Part shown: positions 9,746 through 21,804 of the stretch, in pieces
Position numbering within the stretch: position 1 is the stretch's first letter
Layout: each line of letters begins with the position of its first letter
Assembly: GCF_002127325.2 (NCBI RefSeq)
Contig: NC_035441.2
Span: forward strand, 156,514,840-156,578,839
Length of the DNA stretch: 64,000 nt
Reading direction: 5' to 3'
Source of the DNA: Helianthus annuus
Taxonomy: Eukaryota > Streptophyta > Magnoliopsida > Asterales > Asteraceae
Position numbers and translations under genes: made by a program
The notes under the pieces: model-generated
The model's database searches: none
What the model was told of the DNA's origin: nothing
What the model saw: the letters and a program-made list of their open reading frames with translations, nothing else

Positions 9746-12514
9746 CCACCAGATTGACAAGTGGAATTCAGAATAGATATCATACCAGGAGCAGCTCCTA
9801 TAGCTAGAGCACCTTACAGGCTAGCTCCTACTGAAATGAAGGAACTGAGAACCCAGTTGGATGAATTGTTGGCAAAAGGTTTTATCAGACCTAGTTCGTC
9901 TCCCTGGGGAGCACCTGTCTTATTTGTAAAGAAGAAGGACGGATCGATGCGGTTGTGCATCGATTACCGTGAGCTGAACAAAGTTACCATAAAGAATAGA
10001 TATCCTTTGCCAAGGATCGACGATCTGTTCGATCAGCTGCAAGGAGCGAGCTACTTCTCAAAGATCGACTTAAGGTCGGGCTATCATCAGCTAAGGGTCA
10101 GAGATGAAGATGTACATAAGACAGCACTTAGGACTCGCTATGGTCATTACGAGTTCCTAGTGATGCCTTTTGGGCTCACAAATGCACCGGCTGCGTTCAT
10201 GGATCTCATGAATCGCGTCTGTAAGCCGTATTTGGACAAATTTGTCATAGTCTTCATCGACGATATCCTTATATATTCCAAGAACCAAGCTGACCACGAG
10301 AAGCACCTCCGTTGCATTCTCGAATTACTACAGCGTGAGAAACTCTACGCCAAATTCTCGAAATGTGAATTCTGGCTACGAGAGGTTCAGTTTTTAGGTC
10401 ACGTTGTGAGGGAGCGTGGTATCCAAGTGGATCCCGCTAAGGTAGAGGCAGTCATGAACTAGCAAGAGCCGAAGACTCCTACCGAAATTCGTAGTTTCCT
10501 GGGGTTAGCAGGATACTACAGAAGATTTATTGAGAATTTTTCAAGGATTGCTGCGCCCCTGACTTCCTTACCCAAGAAGAAAGAAAAATTTATTTGGGGC
10601 CCAAAGCAGCAAGAGTCCTTCGAAGTTCTGAAGCAGAAGCTAAGCAACGCACCTGTGTTGACACTACCTGAAGGTACAGATGAATTCGTAGTTTACTGCG
10701 ATGCATCACACACAGGCATGGGGTGTGTGCTTATGCAGAAGGGCAAGGTGATTGCCTATGCTTCAAGGCAATTAAAGGTGCACGAAAAGAATTACACCAC
10801 CCATGACTTGGAGTTGGGTGCCGTTGTATTTGCACTGAAATTATGGAGGCATTACCTTTATGGTATTAAATTTGTGATTTGTTCTGATCATAAAAGCCTC
10901 CAGCACCTGTTCAATCAGAAAGAGCTGAACATGAGGCAACGCCGCTGGATGGAAACATTGAATGATTATGATTGCGAGATCAGGTACCATCCCGGCAAAG
11001 CGAATGTAGTCGCTGATGCCTTGAGCAGAAAGGAAAGGATAAAACCTATCCGAATCAATGCCAAGAGCATTGAAGTCAAGAACAATTTAATTGAAAAGAT
11101 ATTAGCTGCACAGCGAGAGGCTGTGTTAGAAGCTAATTATCCTAATGAAAAGTTAGGAGTAACTGAGGAGCAGTTGACTCTTAGCAAGGATGGAATCCTT
11201 AGATTAAACGGACGAATATGGGTTCCGATCTATGGAGGACTACGAGATGTCATCCTCCAGGAAGCCCATAGTTCCAAATATTCGGTCCATCCTGGAGCTG
11301 ACAAAATGTATCAAGATTTAAAGGCAAACTATTGGTGGATAGGCTTGAAAAAGTCTGTGGCCGCCCACGTAGCAAAGTGCTTGACTTGTGCTCAAGTCAA
11401 AGCCGAGCACCAAAAGCCGTCTGGCTTGCTACAACAGCCTGAACTTCCCGAGTGGAAGTGGGAATGCGTAACTATGGACTTCATAACCAAGTTACCCAAA
11501 ACCAGGAAAGGAAACGATACAATATGGGTCATAGTCGATAGGCTGACTAAATCAGCTCATTTTCTACCCATCAAGGAGACGTATAGCTCCGATATGTTAG
11601 CCCAACTGTATGTTGATAAGATTGTAGCCTTACACGGCATACCTGTGTCTATCATCTCCGACAGGGATACTAGATACACGTCTCATTTCTGGAAGAGCTT
11701 CCAGCAATCTTTGGGCACGCGTTTAAACTTTAGTACGGCTTACCATCCACAGACGGACGGTCAAAGTGAGCGTACTATACAGACGTTAGAAGACATGCTT
11801 CGTGCATGTGCGATCGATTTAGGTGGTAACTGGGATAAGAACCTACCCCTAATCGAATTCTCCTACAATAATAGCTACCATACCAGCATAAAGGCTGCGC
11901 CTTTCGAGGCATTATACGGTAGGAAATGTAGATCGCCTGTTTGTTGGGCGGAGGTAGGAGAGGTCCAAATATCAGGACTAGAGATTGTTTTCCAGACCAC
12001 GGACAAGATTGTCCAGATTCGGGAACGTCTCAAGGCTGCCAGAGATAGGCAGAAAAGTTACGCTGATCCAAAGCGTAAGGATTTTCACTTCGAAGTAGGT
12101 GAAAAAGTGTTGCTTAAAGTATCACCCTGGAAGGGGGTGATGCGTTTCGGCAAGAAGGGCAAGCTGAGTCCGAGGTACATAGGACCTTTTGAGGTCATTG
12201 AACGTGTCGGGTCAGTCGCCTATAAGCTGAACTTGCCTGAAGAGCTCAATGGAATTCACAATGTGTTCCACATCTGCAATCTCAAGAAGTGCTTCGCCGA
12301 TGAATCATTGGTGATTCCACACACAGATGTGCATATAGATGAGAGCTTAAAGTTTATAGAAAAACCTTTGTCGATTGAAGATCGACAGGTGAAGAAGCTT
12401 CGAAGGAAGCACGTACCGATTGTAAAGGTCAAATGGGATGCTCGTAGAGGTCCCGAATATACGTGGGAAGTCGAGGCCACAATGAAAGAAAAATACCCCT
12501 ATTTATTTGAGTAA
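9746..12514 (+). pseudogene. Gypsy element A polyprotein, RT-RNase H-integrase part
   Basis: Continuation of the gene broken at 579, in the same register once B and one target-duplication copy are removed. It carries the RT core ([10 protein letters not shown]), RNase H ([29 protein letters not shown]), integrase (HHCC finger, [31 protein letters not shown]) and a chromodomain-like tail ending EKYPYLFE. It is dead independently of the insertion: an in-frame TGA at 9755-9757 stands where element C has Arg, and a TAG at 10460-10462 replaces the Trp of NWQEPKTP. From 10655 the frame is open to the natural stop. Very similar to the element C gene throughout. Confidence 0.93.
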
Positions 12515-12534
12515 ATCTCGGGTCGAGATTTATT

Positions 12535-12549
12535 TTAAGGGGGTGAGGA
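12535..12549 (+). other. Polypurine tract of element A
   Basis: A purine-rich run (TTAAGGGGGTGAGGA) just before the 3' LTR, identical to the element C tract at 45181-45195. Confidence 0.75.
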
Positions 12550-15500
12550 TGTAACACCTCGAATTTTTGTGTCCAATAATGTGTTAACACGCGTCATTTG
12601 ATTACACGTGGCATTGATATTAAATAAAGGACTAATATTGACAAACCGTGAAAGTATATAAATTCGAGGGTTATAAATGTCAAACAAGGGTAAATATACT
12701 GTATAGTAACCCTAAATGGTGCTTGTACCTTCAAACGAATAAATCATGGATCGTACGGAAGCGAAATGCGGAAGAAAGTGAGAGATTACAAGCTACAGGG
12801 GTTAACTGTGTCAACATGTTTAATAATACCTCTGAGTGACCCTTTAACGCTCCCAAGGCTTTGTAACAGTGTTATACGCTCACTAGAATGTAATATATAA
12901 ATTCCGCGAAGTTCCGTTATAAGACGAGAGAGTTACGATTGAATTCGTGTGAGAAGGGTTAAAAGCGTCAATAATATAAATTAAGGCCTTCTGAATAATA
13001 AATAAATTAACCAGGGGCTTAACAATACGGATAAATAACGCGAGGTCCCTAATCGTAATTAATCGAGGGCCTTATCGCAAAGTTACCCCTTCAAACCCGA
13101 AAGGTCAGGTTATTAATTACCAAAGATTCGTTATTAATTGCAAGATTTTGTAATCATTTGAAAAAGATTTATTTTTAACCCCTTACGGACCGTAAAGGGT
13201 ATTCCTTACGGACCGTAAGGAGGTGAATGATTAAACTTGATCCGCCTATGGCTTACGGACCGCAAGGACGAAGCCATACGGTCCGTAAGCAGCGCCCAGC
13301 GACAGAAAAATGGCTGTTGGCACTTTTAAGCGGTAAAACACTTAATGATGGGTCTTTCAGAGGTATGGTTGCCCCCTACTCGACCCATAAGCCTCTAGGA
13401 CACATGCCATTCATCCCATATCAGTTGTAGAGTGTTGTGTAATGATCTAAGGGCTTGGTCTTGGCTATAAATACCATGCTCATGTTCACAACTTTCACCA
13501 CAACACAAACTCACTCATCTGGTCATTTCAAGAGCTCTCAAGTCTTCTTCACTGCTCTCTAAACAAGTCTTAACTTCTGTAAGTTGCTTAGATCCTTTGT
13601 AGTTCAAATTATGCTTAGTAAATCACCAGAAACCAAACCGTCGTAAATACGGTTTGACTTTAAAATAAATCCAAGACGGATCAGTCTTATGACGAATCAA
13701 AGGTAGCTATGAGTTGGTATTAATGTGGGTAATAAACCTCTAAAAGGGTTCCCTCTGATCACCACTCTAACTAGCTCAAATGTCGAGTCAAACGAACGGT
13801 TAAAAAGTCAACAGAAAGCTATTTTTGCGATTTATGCATAATCTGTAATGTATATGCTATGAAACCTGTTTGGACACTCGTAAAACATGATATTAAGTAT
13901 ATAAACTTGTTTGCGCTCGTTTGAATCGACCATTTGCTATATTGAACCGGTTCGGAGCCGAATGTCGCAAAAGTTTGACTTTTGCTTTGACTTCAGTTCT
14001 GACCCGTTTTAGTGAGGTATAGATATGCCTTAGGACTCTCTTAGGACCAGGTTACATGATGGCATAGACCTCTGTGATCGGTTCATGAATTGTCCGAGTC
14101 TTTTACGCATTTCCGTTAATCGCCTAAAAGTTGACCGTAACGGCCTTTTAAAAATAAAACGAGTATTTCGGACACGTGAATGGACCATAACCTTGCTTAC
14201 TAAATTATAAGCATGTCCTTAAAGTTTCACGTCAATCCGAGGCCTAGAATGAGAGTTATGCTAAATAGCGCATTTATAAGAAACTTTTGTAATAAACGGC
14301 GCAATTAGCATAACGCCCATCTAAACCAATATTTCGTCACCAAAACTTTTACCCACTGTTATAAAATAATATTTTTGGAATTTTAAAGATTTTTAATAAT
14401 TTTTACCTTGCTCATAACCTGCGGTTATGGCTACGGTTCGGTAAATACCGAATATGCCCTTTTCGGCCAAAACTTGAGTTCTACAAGGTCTTTTGACCCG
14501 ATTCCAGTTGCTACTGATTTTAAATAATGAATAAAGTATTTTAGACTTTATAAACTGTTCGGGAAACTCAGATTTCCTGTAGAACTCGAAAGGCTCTTTA
14601 AAAGTCTTTAAAATGACCGGAAAACCCCTACGGGGCGTAATATTAACTTAAACTCGTTACGGGCATCACGGAAAGTATCCTACTGATACCACAACCTCTT
14701 TAAGGCATATTGACTTAGGAAATAAGCGTAAGACTCTCATGGTTAACCGTTTCGCCTATTGCGCACACGGTTCGGCTTATGAAACTAGTTTTCATAAAAT
14801 AGCCAATACGGGTCAAATTATATTATTTGGACCCCAAAATCCAGAGTGTGAACCTTGAACCCATATAAAACAAGTCTCTGAACTTGTTTGGGGCAGAATC
14901 ACATTCCATTCTCGGTTTTCGCCTTTTCGCGCGATTAAACCATATTTATTCCGGAACCAACCGGTCTAGGCTACGGCCAATATAAAGACCCGTTAGGATT
15001 CTAAGAGGTTAATTAAAACCTTCGTTCCAGATTAGGAGCCCAGTAAAAGCTATCGGTGATTTAATCAAATTAAGGAATATACTTGCAAAGGTAAATACTT
15101 TAACTTATTTCCCCTATACGGGCTTGGGTTACGGTATGTTAATACCGCTTGATTGAGCATTATATTTTTCCATCGCTTAGGTGGTTAATTAAATAATATG
15201 ATCGGCTCATTTAAACAGATTTGTTTCTTAAAAGCCTTTGGGGGGTTTAATGACCGTTGTCCCGGATATCCTTGGCATCATTTTACGAAATGGCTACGAC
15301 CATCGACATCCTGGTGTAGGCGTACACCCGGTATATATTGTCGACATTAAATTAAAAGACGTAGCCGTTGGTTTTCATACTACGGTTTTACGCAATGTGG
15401 TGTGTCTATAAATCTTTAACCCGGCACGACCCGGGCTACTGAACGCATAAAAGAACATGTAATACGTTCACAAGATTTTAATAATTTTCCCAAGTTATAA

Positions 15501-15904
15501 AAGAGTTTGTGCCTTGTGCATTCAAATCAATTTTTAATAAACATTTTCAAATGTGTCAGTTGAATGTATTTACCAGTGTAAACTGACGTATTTTCCCCAA
15601 AAGATTAAGTGCAGGTACTATACGAACTTGGCTGGTATTAGCTTCCTAAGCATCACGAATAGTCTCGCAAACTCGATGCTGTATCTGAATGAACAATATT
15701 TTATTATTATTTTGATCCGCTGTGGATATACTCGACTTCTGTAATACATTTGATATTACAACCAGAGGTTGAAGTATATATTTATCTTTAAGCTTCCGCT
15801 GTGCATTTATATAATTGTGTGGTTTGACTATATTGTTGCCAACATCGTCACGGTAATCCCCCACCGGGCCCACCGGTGAAACACGTGGAAATCGGGGTGT
15901 GACA
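12550..15904 (+). repeat. 3' LTR of element A
   Basis: 3355 bp, beginning TGTAACACCTCG and ending GGTGTGACA. Homologous along most of its length to the 3.39-kb LTRs of element C. At its right edge the sequence switches at once to reverse-strand polymerase coding sequence of element D, so A is inserted in D; GTTCA (15905-15909) would be the right copy of the target duplication, the left copy being outside the window. Short ORFs inside it (12648-12839, 13227-13430) have no support as genes. Confidence 0.92.
13181..13473 (+). promoter_or_regulatory. U3 palindrome cluster and TATA box of LTR A
   Basis: TATAAATA is at 13466-13473. Upstream are TTACGG-A-CCGTAA (13183-13195), the 17-bp palindrome CCTTACGGACCGTAAGG (13204-13220), and the inverted pair GCTTACGGACCG (13251-13262) / CGGTCCGTAAGC (13279-13290). 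Flanking DNA aligns with LTR C but this block does not. Confidence 0.7.
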
Positions 15905-18142
15905 GTTCATCTTGTCCATAAATGCGGCTGGGGCATTGGTTAAACCAAATGGCATGACAGTAAATTCATAATGACCATACCTCGTTCTGAATGCGGTTTT
16001 AGGAATGTCCTCTTCCTGTACCTTTAATTGATGATACCCTGATCTTAAATCGATTTTAGAGAAAAATCGAGCTCCGTGAAGTTGATCGAACAAATCATCG
16101 ATCCTCGGTAATGGATACCGATTCTTAATCGTGACTTTGTTTAATTCACGGTAGTCAATGCACATACGCATTGATCCGTCCTTCTTTTTAACGAATAAAA
16201 TCGGCGCTCCCCATGGCGATGAGCTTGGCTGTATGAATCCTTTCTCCAACAATTCATCTAGCTGGTTCTTCAGTTCTTGCATTTCTGCGGGTGCCAAACG
16301 GTACGGTGCTTTGGCAATCGGAGCTGTCCCTGGTAACAGGTGAATTCTGAATTCAACTTCCCTGTCTGGCAGTAGTCCTGGCAATTCTTCAGGAAAGACA
16401 TCTGAAAACTGGGACACTACTGGAATGTCTTGTAACTCTTTTCCTTTAGTGTTAGTGATTATAGAAATCATATATACTATAGATCCTTTCCTTATATAAC
16501 TTGCAGTTTTCATCACGGAGATGAATTTAGTGGATCTAGATGGTTTATCTCCTTTAATTGTGATATTTTCACCTCTTGGTGATTTTACTTGAATTGACTT
16601 TTGATCACATAAAGGGTAGTTGCACGGTACCCCTGACCGCGGAAGGGATCTCCACTTTTAATCACATAAGATATTGGCTTTATTGGCTATTAACCAATCC
16701 ATTCCTAACACGACATCAAATCCTACCAGATTCATTGGGTAAAGGTTTGCAATAAATTTTTGATTAAAAATTTCTATTCTTGCTCCTTGCAAGATTTCAG
16801 AAATCTTAACGGTTTCTCCATTTGCTGTCTCTACTAGACATTCTTGTGGTAGTTTAGTTAATGATTGATTTAGGAGTTTGCAAAGTGAAGTATTAATAAA
16901 ACTTTGGTTTGCACCAGAGTCAAATAATACTTTAGCAAATATATCATTAACTAAAAACGTACCAGCAATGACGTCCGGAATTAGTCTAGCTTCGTCTGCA
17001 GTTAGAACGAATGCTCTAGCATTTTTAGTGTTCTTGTTGTTTGCAGCTGGGGCTAACTTTGGACAGTTTGTCTTAATATGACCTTTTTCTCCACAGTTGT
17101 AGCAGAATCCATTACTGGATTTCTTCTTGCAATTCTCTTCCTTGTGTCCTGGGGCCTTGCAAAAATTACAATAAATAGAGCATCTTCCAGAATGCTTTTT
17201 CTTGCAGTTTCTGCAGTATGGTGCAGAGGTAGAACCTATATTCCTATGGTTGGAATTCCCCGAACGGAATTCTTGAGTAAGCCTTTGGGTTAGGTTTCTA
17301 CTCTGGTATTCTTCTCTAGTTCTCACTAGTTCATCAGTCAAGGTATTGGCTAGTTCTACAGCTTCCTCTATGGTTTGGGGTCTAGCTGCCTTGACTACAT
17401 GTCTAATATCTCCAACTAATCCCCAGATGTAACGGGAGATTAACACTGGTTCAGGTGATGCAAGGGTTGGTACTATCCTAGCATATTCAAAGAATGTGGT
17501 AGTGTAACCCTTACTATCTACCCTGGTCATTCTAAGATTCAGAAACTTATTTGCTATCTGTTCCTTTTCATTAGGAGGGCAGAATTTCCTTTCTACCATG
17601 TTCTTAAATTCCTCCCATTCCATGTTATAAATCTTATCACTTCCTCTTGACTGGAGGATAGTGTTCCACCATTCTAAGGCTGCGTTTTTAAACAGATTTG
17701 AAGCAAACATTATCTTATCTTCTTCAGCACATTTGCTTATTTTCAGAACAGCCTCAGTTTTCTCTATCCAGTGTAAGGCTGCAATGGGTCCTTCATTGCC
17801 CGAGAATTCTATTGGTTTACAGGACCAGAATTCTTTGTAAGAACAACCATACGGCATGGTTCTTCTTCTTTTGGGAATGGGTGCTTGAAGTACGGGTCCA
17901 TTGTTCACGCTCTTTTCCAGTTCACTTGGTCGTTTACTACTATGCTTACTTTTATTATTCGCTTCTTGAACCGTTTGAATAATAAATGGCATTGCATCTA
18001 TAATTCCTTGTGCCACTATGTGTTGAACGACACTATTATCCATTTGGTTTCCATTGTTATTGTTGTCTGGATTCTCATTAACCACGTTAATGTTACTCTG
18101 GTTATCGTTATTCAGATTATCCTGATTTTCCTCGTCGGCCAT
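15905..18142 (-). pseudogene. Gypsy element D gag-pol, 5' part, truncated by element A
   Basis: Read on the minus strand from ATG at 18142 (MADEENQ; a frame-extending ATG lies five codons upstream, but the MA start sits right after a CAG, as in element B). Gag is followed by three zinc knuckles (CRNCKKKHSGRC, CNFCKAPGHKEENC, CYNCGEKGHIKTNC), protease ([17 protein letters not shown]) and reverse transcriptase up to AAFMDKMN, where element A interrupts it at 15905. The rest of RT, RNase H and integrase must lie left of the window. An in-frame stop is introduced by a 57-bp insertion at 16604-16669; the frame afterwards is unchanged. Close to element B in sequence. Confidence 0.92.
16604..16669. 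repeat. 57-bp insertion with 9-bp direct repeats in element D protease
   Basis: ATCACATAA occurs at 16604-16612 and again at 16661-16669. Compared with element B, the DNA between is extra and introduces a stop after ANKANILCD, while keeping the reading frame because 57 is a multiple of three. It has no obvious terminal inverted repeats. Confidence 0.7.
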
Positions 18143-18360
18143 CTGAATTTTACACAATTACCAAATATTAATATCACAAATAATATTTGAATATAGCCAA
18201 TCACATGACACGCACTTTTAACCAAAAGCGTCGAGCATTGCGACTTTTACTCTATTTATATAGTATGCATCATTACACACTAGTACTGAAATTTAAATTA
18301 CAATATCGACTGAAATGTAAAGCTACAATACTAATAGTAGGCATCCGTAGTTTTTTTTTT

Positions 18361-18415
18361 TCATACACACATATATATTATTATATTATATTATATTATA
18401 TTATTATTACTACTA
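18361..18415. repeat. AT-rich microsatellite in element D
   Basis: Runs of TATTA and TATAT between the pre-gag ORF and gag of element D. Simple sequence, low information. Confidence 0.8.
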
Positions 18416-18433
18416 CCGTTCCTGCCATCGCAT

Positions 18434-19285
18434 TCACTGATATGGATTCATCCAAAAATCCATATTACGCTCATCGTATTTCCATACGAGGCGTTCTCCC
18501 ACCTGTCGCATTCTCTCACTGCTTTCTAACATTTCCTCCCTAAAAATCCTAAGTTCTTGGACATTTTCTGCACTCATTGGGGGTGCAGGTTCTAGGACTG
18601 GGTTTGGAAACTGGGGTACGGGTTCCTGATACGGAGGCATAGGGGCCTGGTACGGGTATGGATTCTCTAAAATTTCCCTAACATATGCATCACTAATGTT
18701 GTAGGGATCTTGAGGATCTAACCCTGGGTAAGCTCCTAAGTTGGGCATTGGCACATTTTCCTGTATTGGGTTCTGTTGCACGTAGTCCCTAACATCGTCC
18801 CACCAGGGGTCGTAGTTGTTTGGGTCTAGGGGATCTGGTGCAGGTACCCTAGGTATCTCCTCCGGGTTGTAATCAGGCATTTCTATCTGGTTTTCTACTT
18901 CCATGGGGTGGTCAGGATTTTGTGGTTGGGGTGCTAGCATTTGTTCCAGGTTTGGGTCAGCAGCAGTGGTTGCTAAAATATGGATATTAGCGATACCCCT
19001 ATTGAGCATATCCTGATTATAAGCATCGGTCTCTCTTTTTGTTGCGGCTAACACTCGCTGCTCCTGCAACTTTTTCATTCTTTTCCTACGCTCGTGCGCT
19101 CCCCTACTGAACCATCCCCTCTTTTTCTGAGGAAATGGCTCTTCAGACTGAGCCTTAAACACAAAGATTCCTTCTTCCGTGTCAGCAGAATACCCTGAGA
19201 GGGCAGGCTGAGAAGAGGAGGTGCCTTCGCTCCTAGGCGAACCAGACAGTTGACGATAGGCGTCAGAAGGTCCTTGGTTGCTCAT
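18434..19285 (-). CDS. Element D pre-gag ORF, intact
   Basis: One open frame of 283 codons between the primer-binding site and gag of element D. The start MSNQGPSD is preferred over an upstream in-frame ATG because TTTGTTAGTTTACAGT immediately precedes it, as at the element B ORF. The protein has a basic patch (KKRGWFSRGAHERRKRMKKL, about residues 55-75), an acidic and Pro-rich middle, and a conserved end (PPMSAENVQELRIF, then WKYDERNMDFW). No domain recognised and no resemblance to gag, envelope or known accessory proteins that I can name. Related to the split ORF of element B (2183-3491), which shows that the reading frame is maintained across subfamilies. Confidence 0.7.
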   Translation of the reverse strand: MSNQGPSDAYRQLSGSPRSEGTSSSQPALSGYSADTEEGIFVFKAQSEEPFPQKKRGWFSRGAHERRKRMKKLQEQRVLAATKRETDAYNQDMLNRGIANIHILATTAADPNLEQMLAPQPQNPDHPMEVENQIEMPDYNPEEIPRVPAPDPLDPNNYDPWWDDVRDYVQQNPIQENVPMPNLGAYPGLDPQDPYNISDAYVREILENPYPYQAPMPPYQEPVPQFPNPVLEPAPPMSAENVQELRIFREEMLESSERMRQVGERLVWKYDERNMDFWMNPYQ

Positions 19286-19416
19286 ACTGTAAACTAACAA
19301 ATAGTCAGATAACACATAGCAAGAAATACAATTATACACGTATTTCCATAATTTATTTCCTAACACTTTGAACTTTGATGTCAGCAGAACACTTCTGTGG
19401 CTGAATCAGTGGCATA

Positions 19417-19428
19417 GCTCTGATACCA
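19417..19428 (-). other. Primer-binding site of element D
   Basis: TGGTATCAGAGC on the minus strand, next to the LTR end, matching the initiator methionine tRNA. Confidence 0.88.
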
Positions 19429-19433
19429 CCTTC

Positions 19434-20867
19434 TGTCACAGCCCCCGATCCCTAGTTCCCGGGAACGGGCGGCTGTGAGCCAGTTTTGGTGGTATCACGT
19501 TTATTTACTCAATTTGGCAGCGGAAATTTTCATCAGGACCGTAGTTAGGAAATGTTAAATCAGAGTAAACCACCTCGTTTGATAATATTAAACATATGGG
19601 TAAAACCCAAGTTTCCAGTACACACATTTTATAGAAATAAATCCTATTTATTTAATAAAAACATCCATTTTATTCTTAGGTAACTTTATTGCCACTTTTC
19701 CAAGCCTTCAGTACTGTCCAGCTGGCTTCTATTTGGCTTTCACATTTTGTTACCTGAAACGCGTTTTAAAAACATTTTGTTAGTGGGAAATACTGGTGAG
19801 TGAATCCCATTTTAATGAAATTTAAATAAAACCATTTTCACAGTGTACAATTTTGAGGGCGCATCCGCAATTACATTTGTTTACAGGTAATACCAATTAA
19901 CATCCATGGTACTGTCATCTGACTTATGGTTATGTTACTCCTCTCCCCAGGTGGTAACAAATTTTGTATACAAAACCCCAAATATACCATCATAATTGTA
20001 CCCTTACAAATACTCAATAACTGTCTTTCACATGAAGAAATATTTAAGGTTTTGTGAAAACAGTTTGCAAAAAGGAGATTACTCACAAAAATGAGTACAT
20101 AAAAAGAAGGATCACTCACATTGCTGTCTTAGGTTATTCTTTAGGGTTTCCTGGTGAATATCTATAAATTATACAAATGCACGTGTGTTAGTATAATAAC
20201 CCATTTTAACATTAGTAATACCCTCCCCGAGACGGCATTCCAACGACTACGTCGGGCAGAACCACGACAGCCGTTACGGAACCCTAGATTAATCGGGCAG
20301 CGTATCTAATACGTCTCCAGGGGTTACAATACTTACATCATAGCAGAACCTCGCTATTTTAGGGGGTATAACGCCCGGGTATAATAACGCCACTACAGAA
20401 AATTTGAGAAAGAAAGAAAGAAATGAGCGAGACGGACTGAAGGCTGATGGCCTCTATTTATAGGGCTGTAATCGCGTCTTCACGCGACCCGCGTTAAGTA
20501 AGGCTAACCCTTACGCGGCCCGCGTCAATCTCCGGTCAACGTATAGCTTGGCCCGGTCACCCTCTAGACTTGACACGGTGATGACACGTGTCATCACCGG
20601 GCTGCGCCACATTCTAGGTCGCTCGCGGCCCGCATGGACTTAAGCGAGATCATACGCGGCCCGCATGAACTTAAGGTTTTGGCGAAGTCTGGTTATATCC
20701 TGATGCGGCCCGCGTTAAGTTGAGGTGAGGTCTATGCAGCCTGCCTCAACTTAATATTTATTGTTTTTAATTTATTTTATATGTTATATTGTATATTGGG
20801 CTCGGTTTTCACATACGGGGTGCATATAAAGACATGTTGAGACATTTAAAGATATATTAGGGTGTCA
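19434..20867 (-). repeat. 5' LTR of element D
   Basis: 1434 bp read on the minus strand from TGACACCC (right end, 20867) to GGCTGTGACA (left end, 19434), followed by the primer-binding site. The left edge is firm; the right edge is inferred from the TG and from the switch to Copia gag sequence at 20868. Shares segments with LTR B and LTR H, for example the CCTGAAAC(A/G)CGTTTTAAAA stretch near 19753, so B, D and H are related subfamilies. Confidence 0.8.
20455..20715 (-). promoter_or_regulatory. TATA box and CG-rich dyad block of LTR D
   Basis: TATAAATA on the minus strand corresponds to 20455-20462. Upstream (higher coordinates) are repeated CGCGGCCCGC, ACGCGACCCGCG and GCGGCCCGCAT elements up to about 20715, the only CG-dense part of this LTR. 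Confidence 0.7.
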
Positions 20868-21229
20868 GAACTATTATGAGGGTGTCGGTTTTACCGAGGG
20901 TTGTTATATCACTTGAATCAAAATTTGAAAATTTAGAATCCTTTTTCAGTTTAAACAAAAATTCATCCCACTCTGCAGGTAACGCATCTGCAAATTTTGA
21001 TATCTTTTCAGCATCTGACATCCTTATCCCGTACCTTTTCAAATTGTCAAGTAATTCATCATACCGCCTTTCCAACTCATTAAACGGTTCATATTTCTTA
21101 CACAAAAAATATTCAAATCTTTTAACCCAAACATTCTTTATCTCATCTTCTTTCATGTACTCCCAATACATATCAAACCAATCATTTATTCTTCCAAGTT
21201 TATCGTTTTCCTTTTAGTCAAACATTTTA
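20868..21229 (-). pseudogene. Copia element F gag fragment
   Basis: Minus-strand reading gives INDWFDMYWEYMK, then a region with RRYDELLDNLKRYGIRMSDA and KFADALPAEWDEFLFKL, which is the gag type found in plant Ty1/Copia elements (repeated aromatic and LPxEWDxF features). The open stretch runs from 21171; an ATG at about 21229 lies in the same frame but a stop three codons later separates it. The downstream end is cut at 20868 by the element D LTR. Protease, integrase and RT are not visible in the window. Confidence 0.7.
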
Positions 21230-21239
21230 ACCACACTTC

Positions 21240-21560
21240 AAACAATCTGATTTGATGCGAATTAATACTTTCACACGAAATGACACTTTCAAACGAACTG
21301 AAAATAACTTTCAGATGAAATGAACAACCAAAGTTCAATTCGTACGAAATGAGTTAACCTGAGACCAATTCGTGCGAAATGAAGTATTGATTTCGTACGA
21401 AATGAATTGTTGATTTCGTATGAAATGAGATGTTGGTTTCGTACGAAATGAGGTTCTCTTTGTTCAATCCGTGTGAAATGCAAAGCTGATTTCGTGCAGA
21501 ATGAACTTCAACAGGTTGATTTCGTGCAAAATGATGATGACTATTCCGTGTGAAATGATG
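21240..21560 (-). repeat. Array of TTTCGTACGAAA palindromes in element F leader
   Basis: About a dozen variants of the palindrome TTTCGTACGAAATGA (centre CGTACG, often degraded to CGTGCG, CGTATG or CGTGTG) lie between the primer-binding site and gag. The same motif occurs four times in the U3 of the LTR at 22028-22120. Confidence 0.85.
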
Positions 21561-21791
21561 CTGACATCATCATATCGGCCACAATTTTGTCAAATTGATC
21601 AGTTTTTAGGTCGAATTAAGGTCTGATTCTTTCAAGGATTGATTAATACTATGTTTCGCCTATAATGTGTGAAGATCAATCGATTTTAACCATAAAAACT
21701 TGATTAATTGTTAAAATTGTGAAGAAGAATGAGTAGAAGTGAGAAAATCTGGTGAAAACAAGCTGAATCGGTATGAACTCTTCCTCCTGAG

Positions 21792-21803
21792 CTCTGATAC
21801 CAC
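21792..21803 (-). other. Primer-binding site of Copia element F
   Basis: GTGGTATCAGAG on the minus strand next to the LTR end CCAACA; initiator methionine tRNA type. Confidence 0.8.
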
Positions 21804-21804
21804 T

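Noticed and set aside
12648..13430. Two short plus-strand ORFs inside LTR A
   Set aside because: They lie in LTR DNA, are not maintained in the homologous LTR C, and have no protein character.
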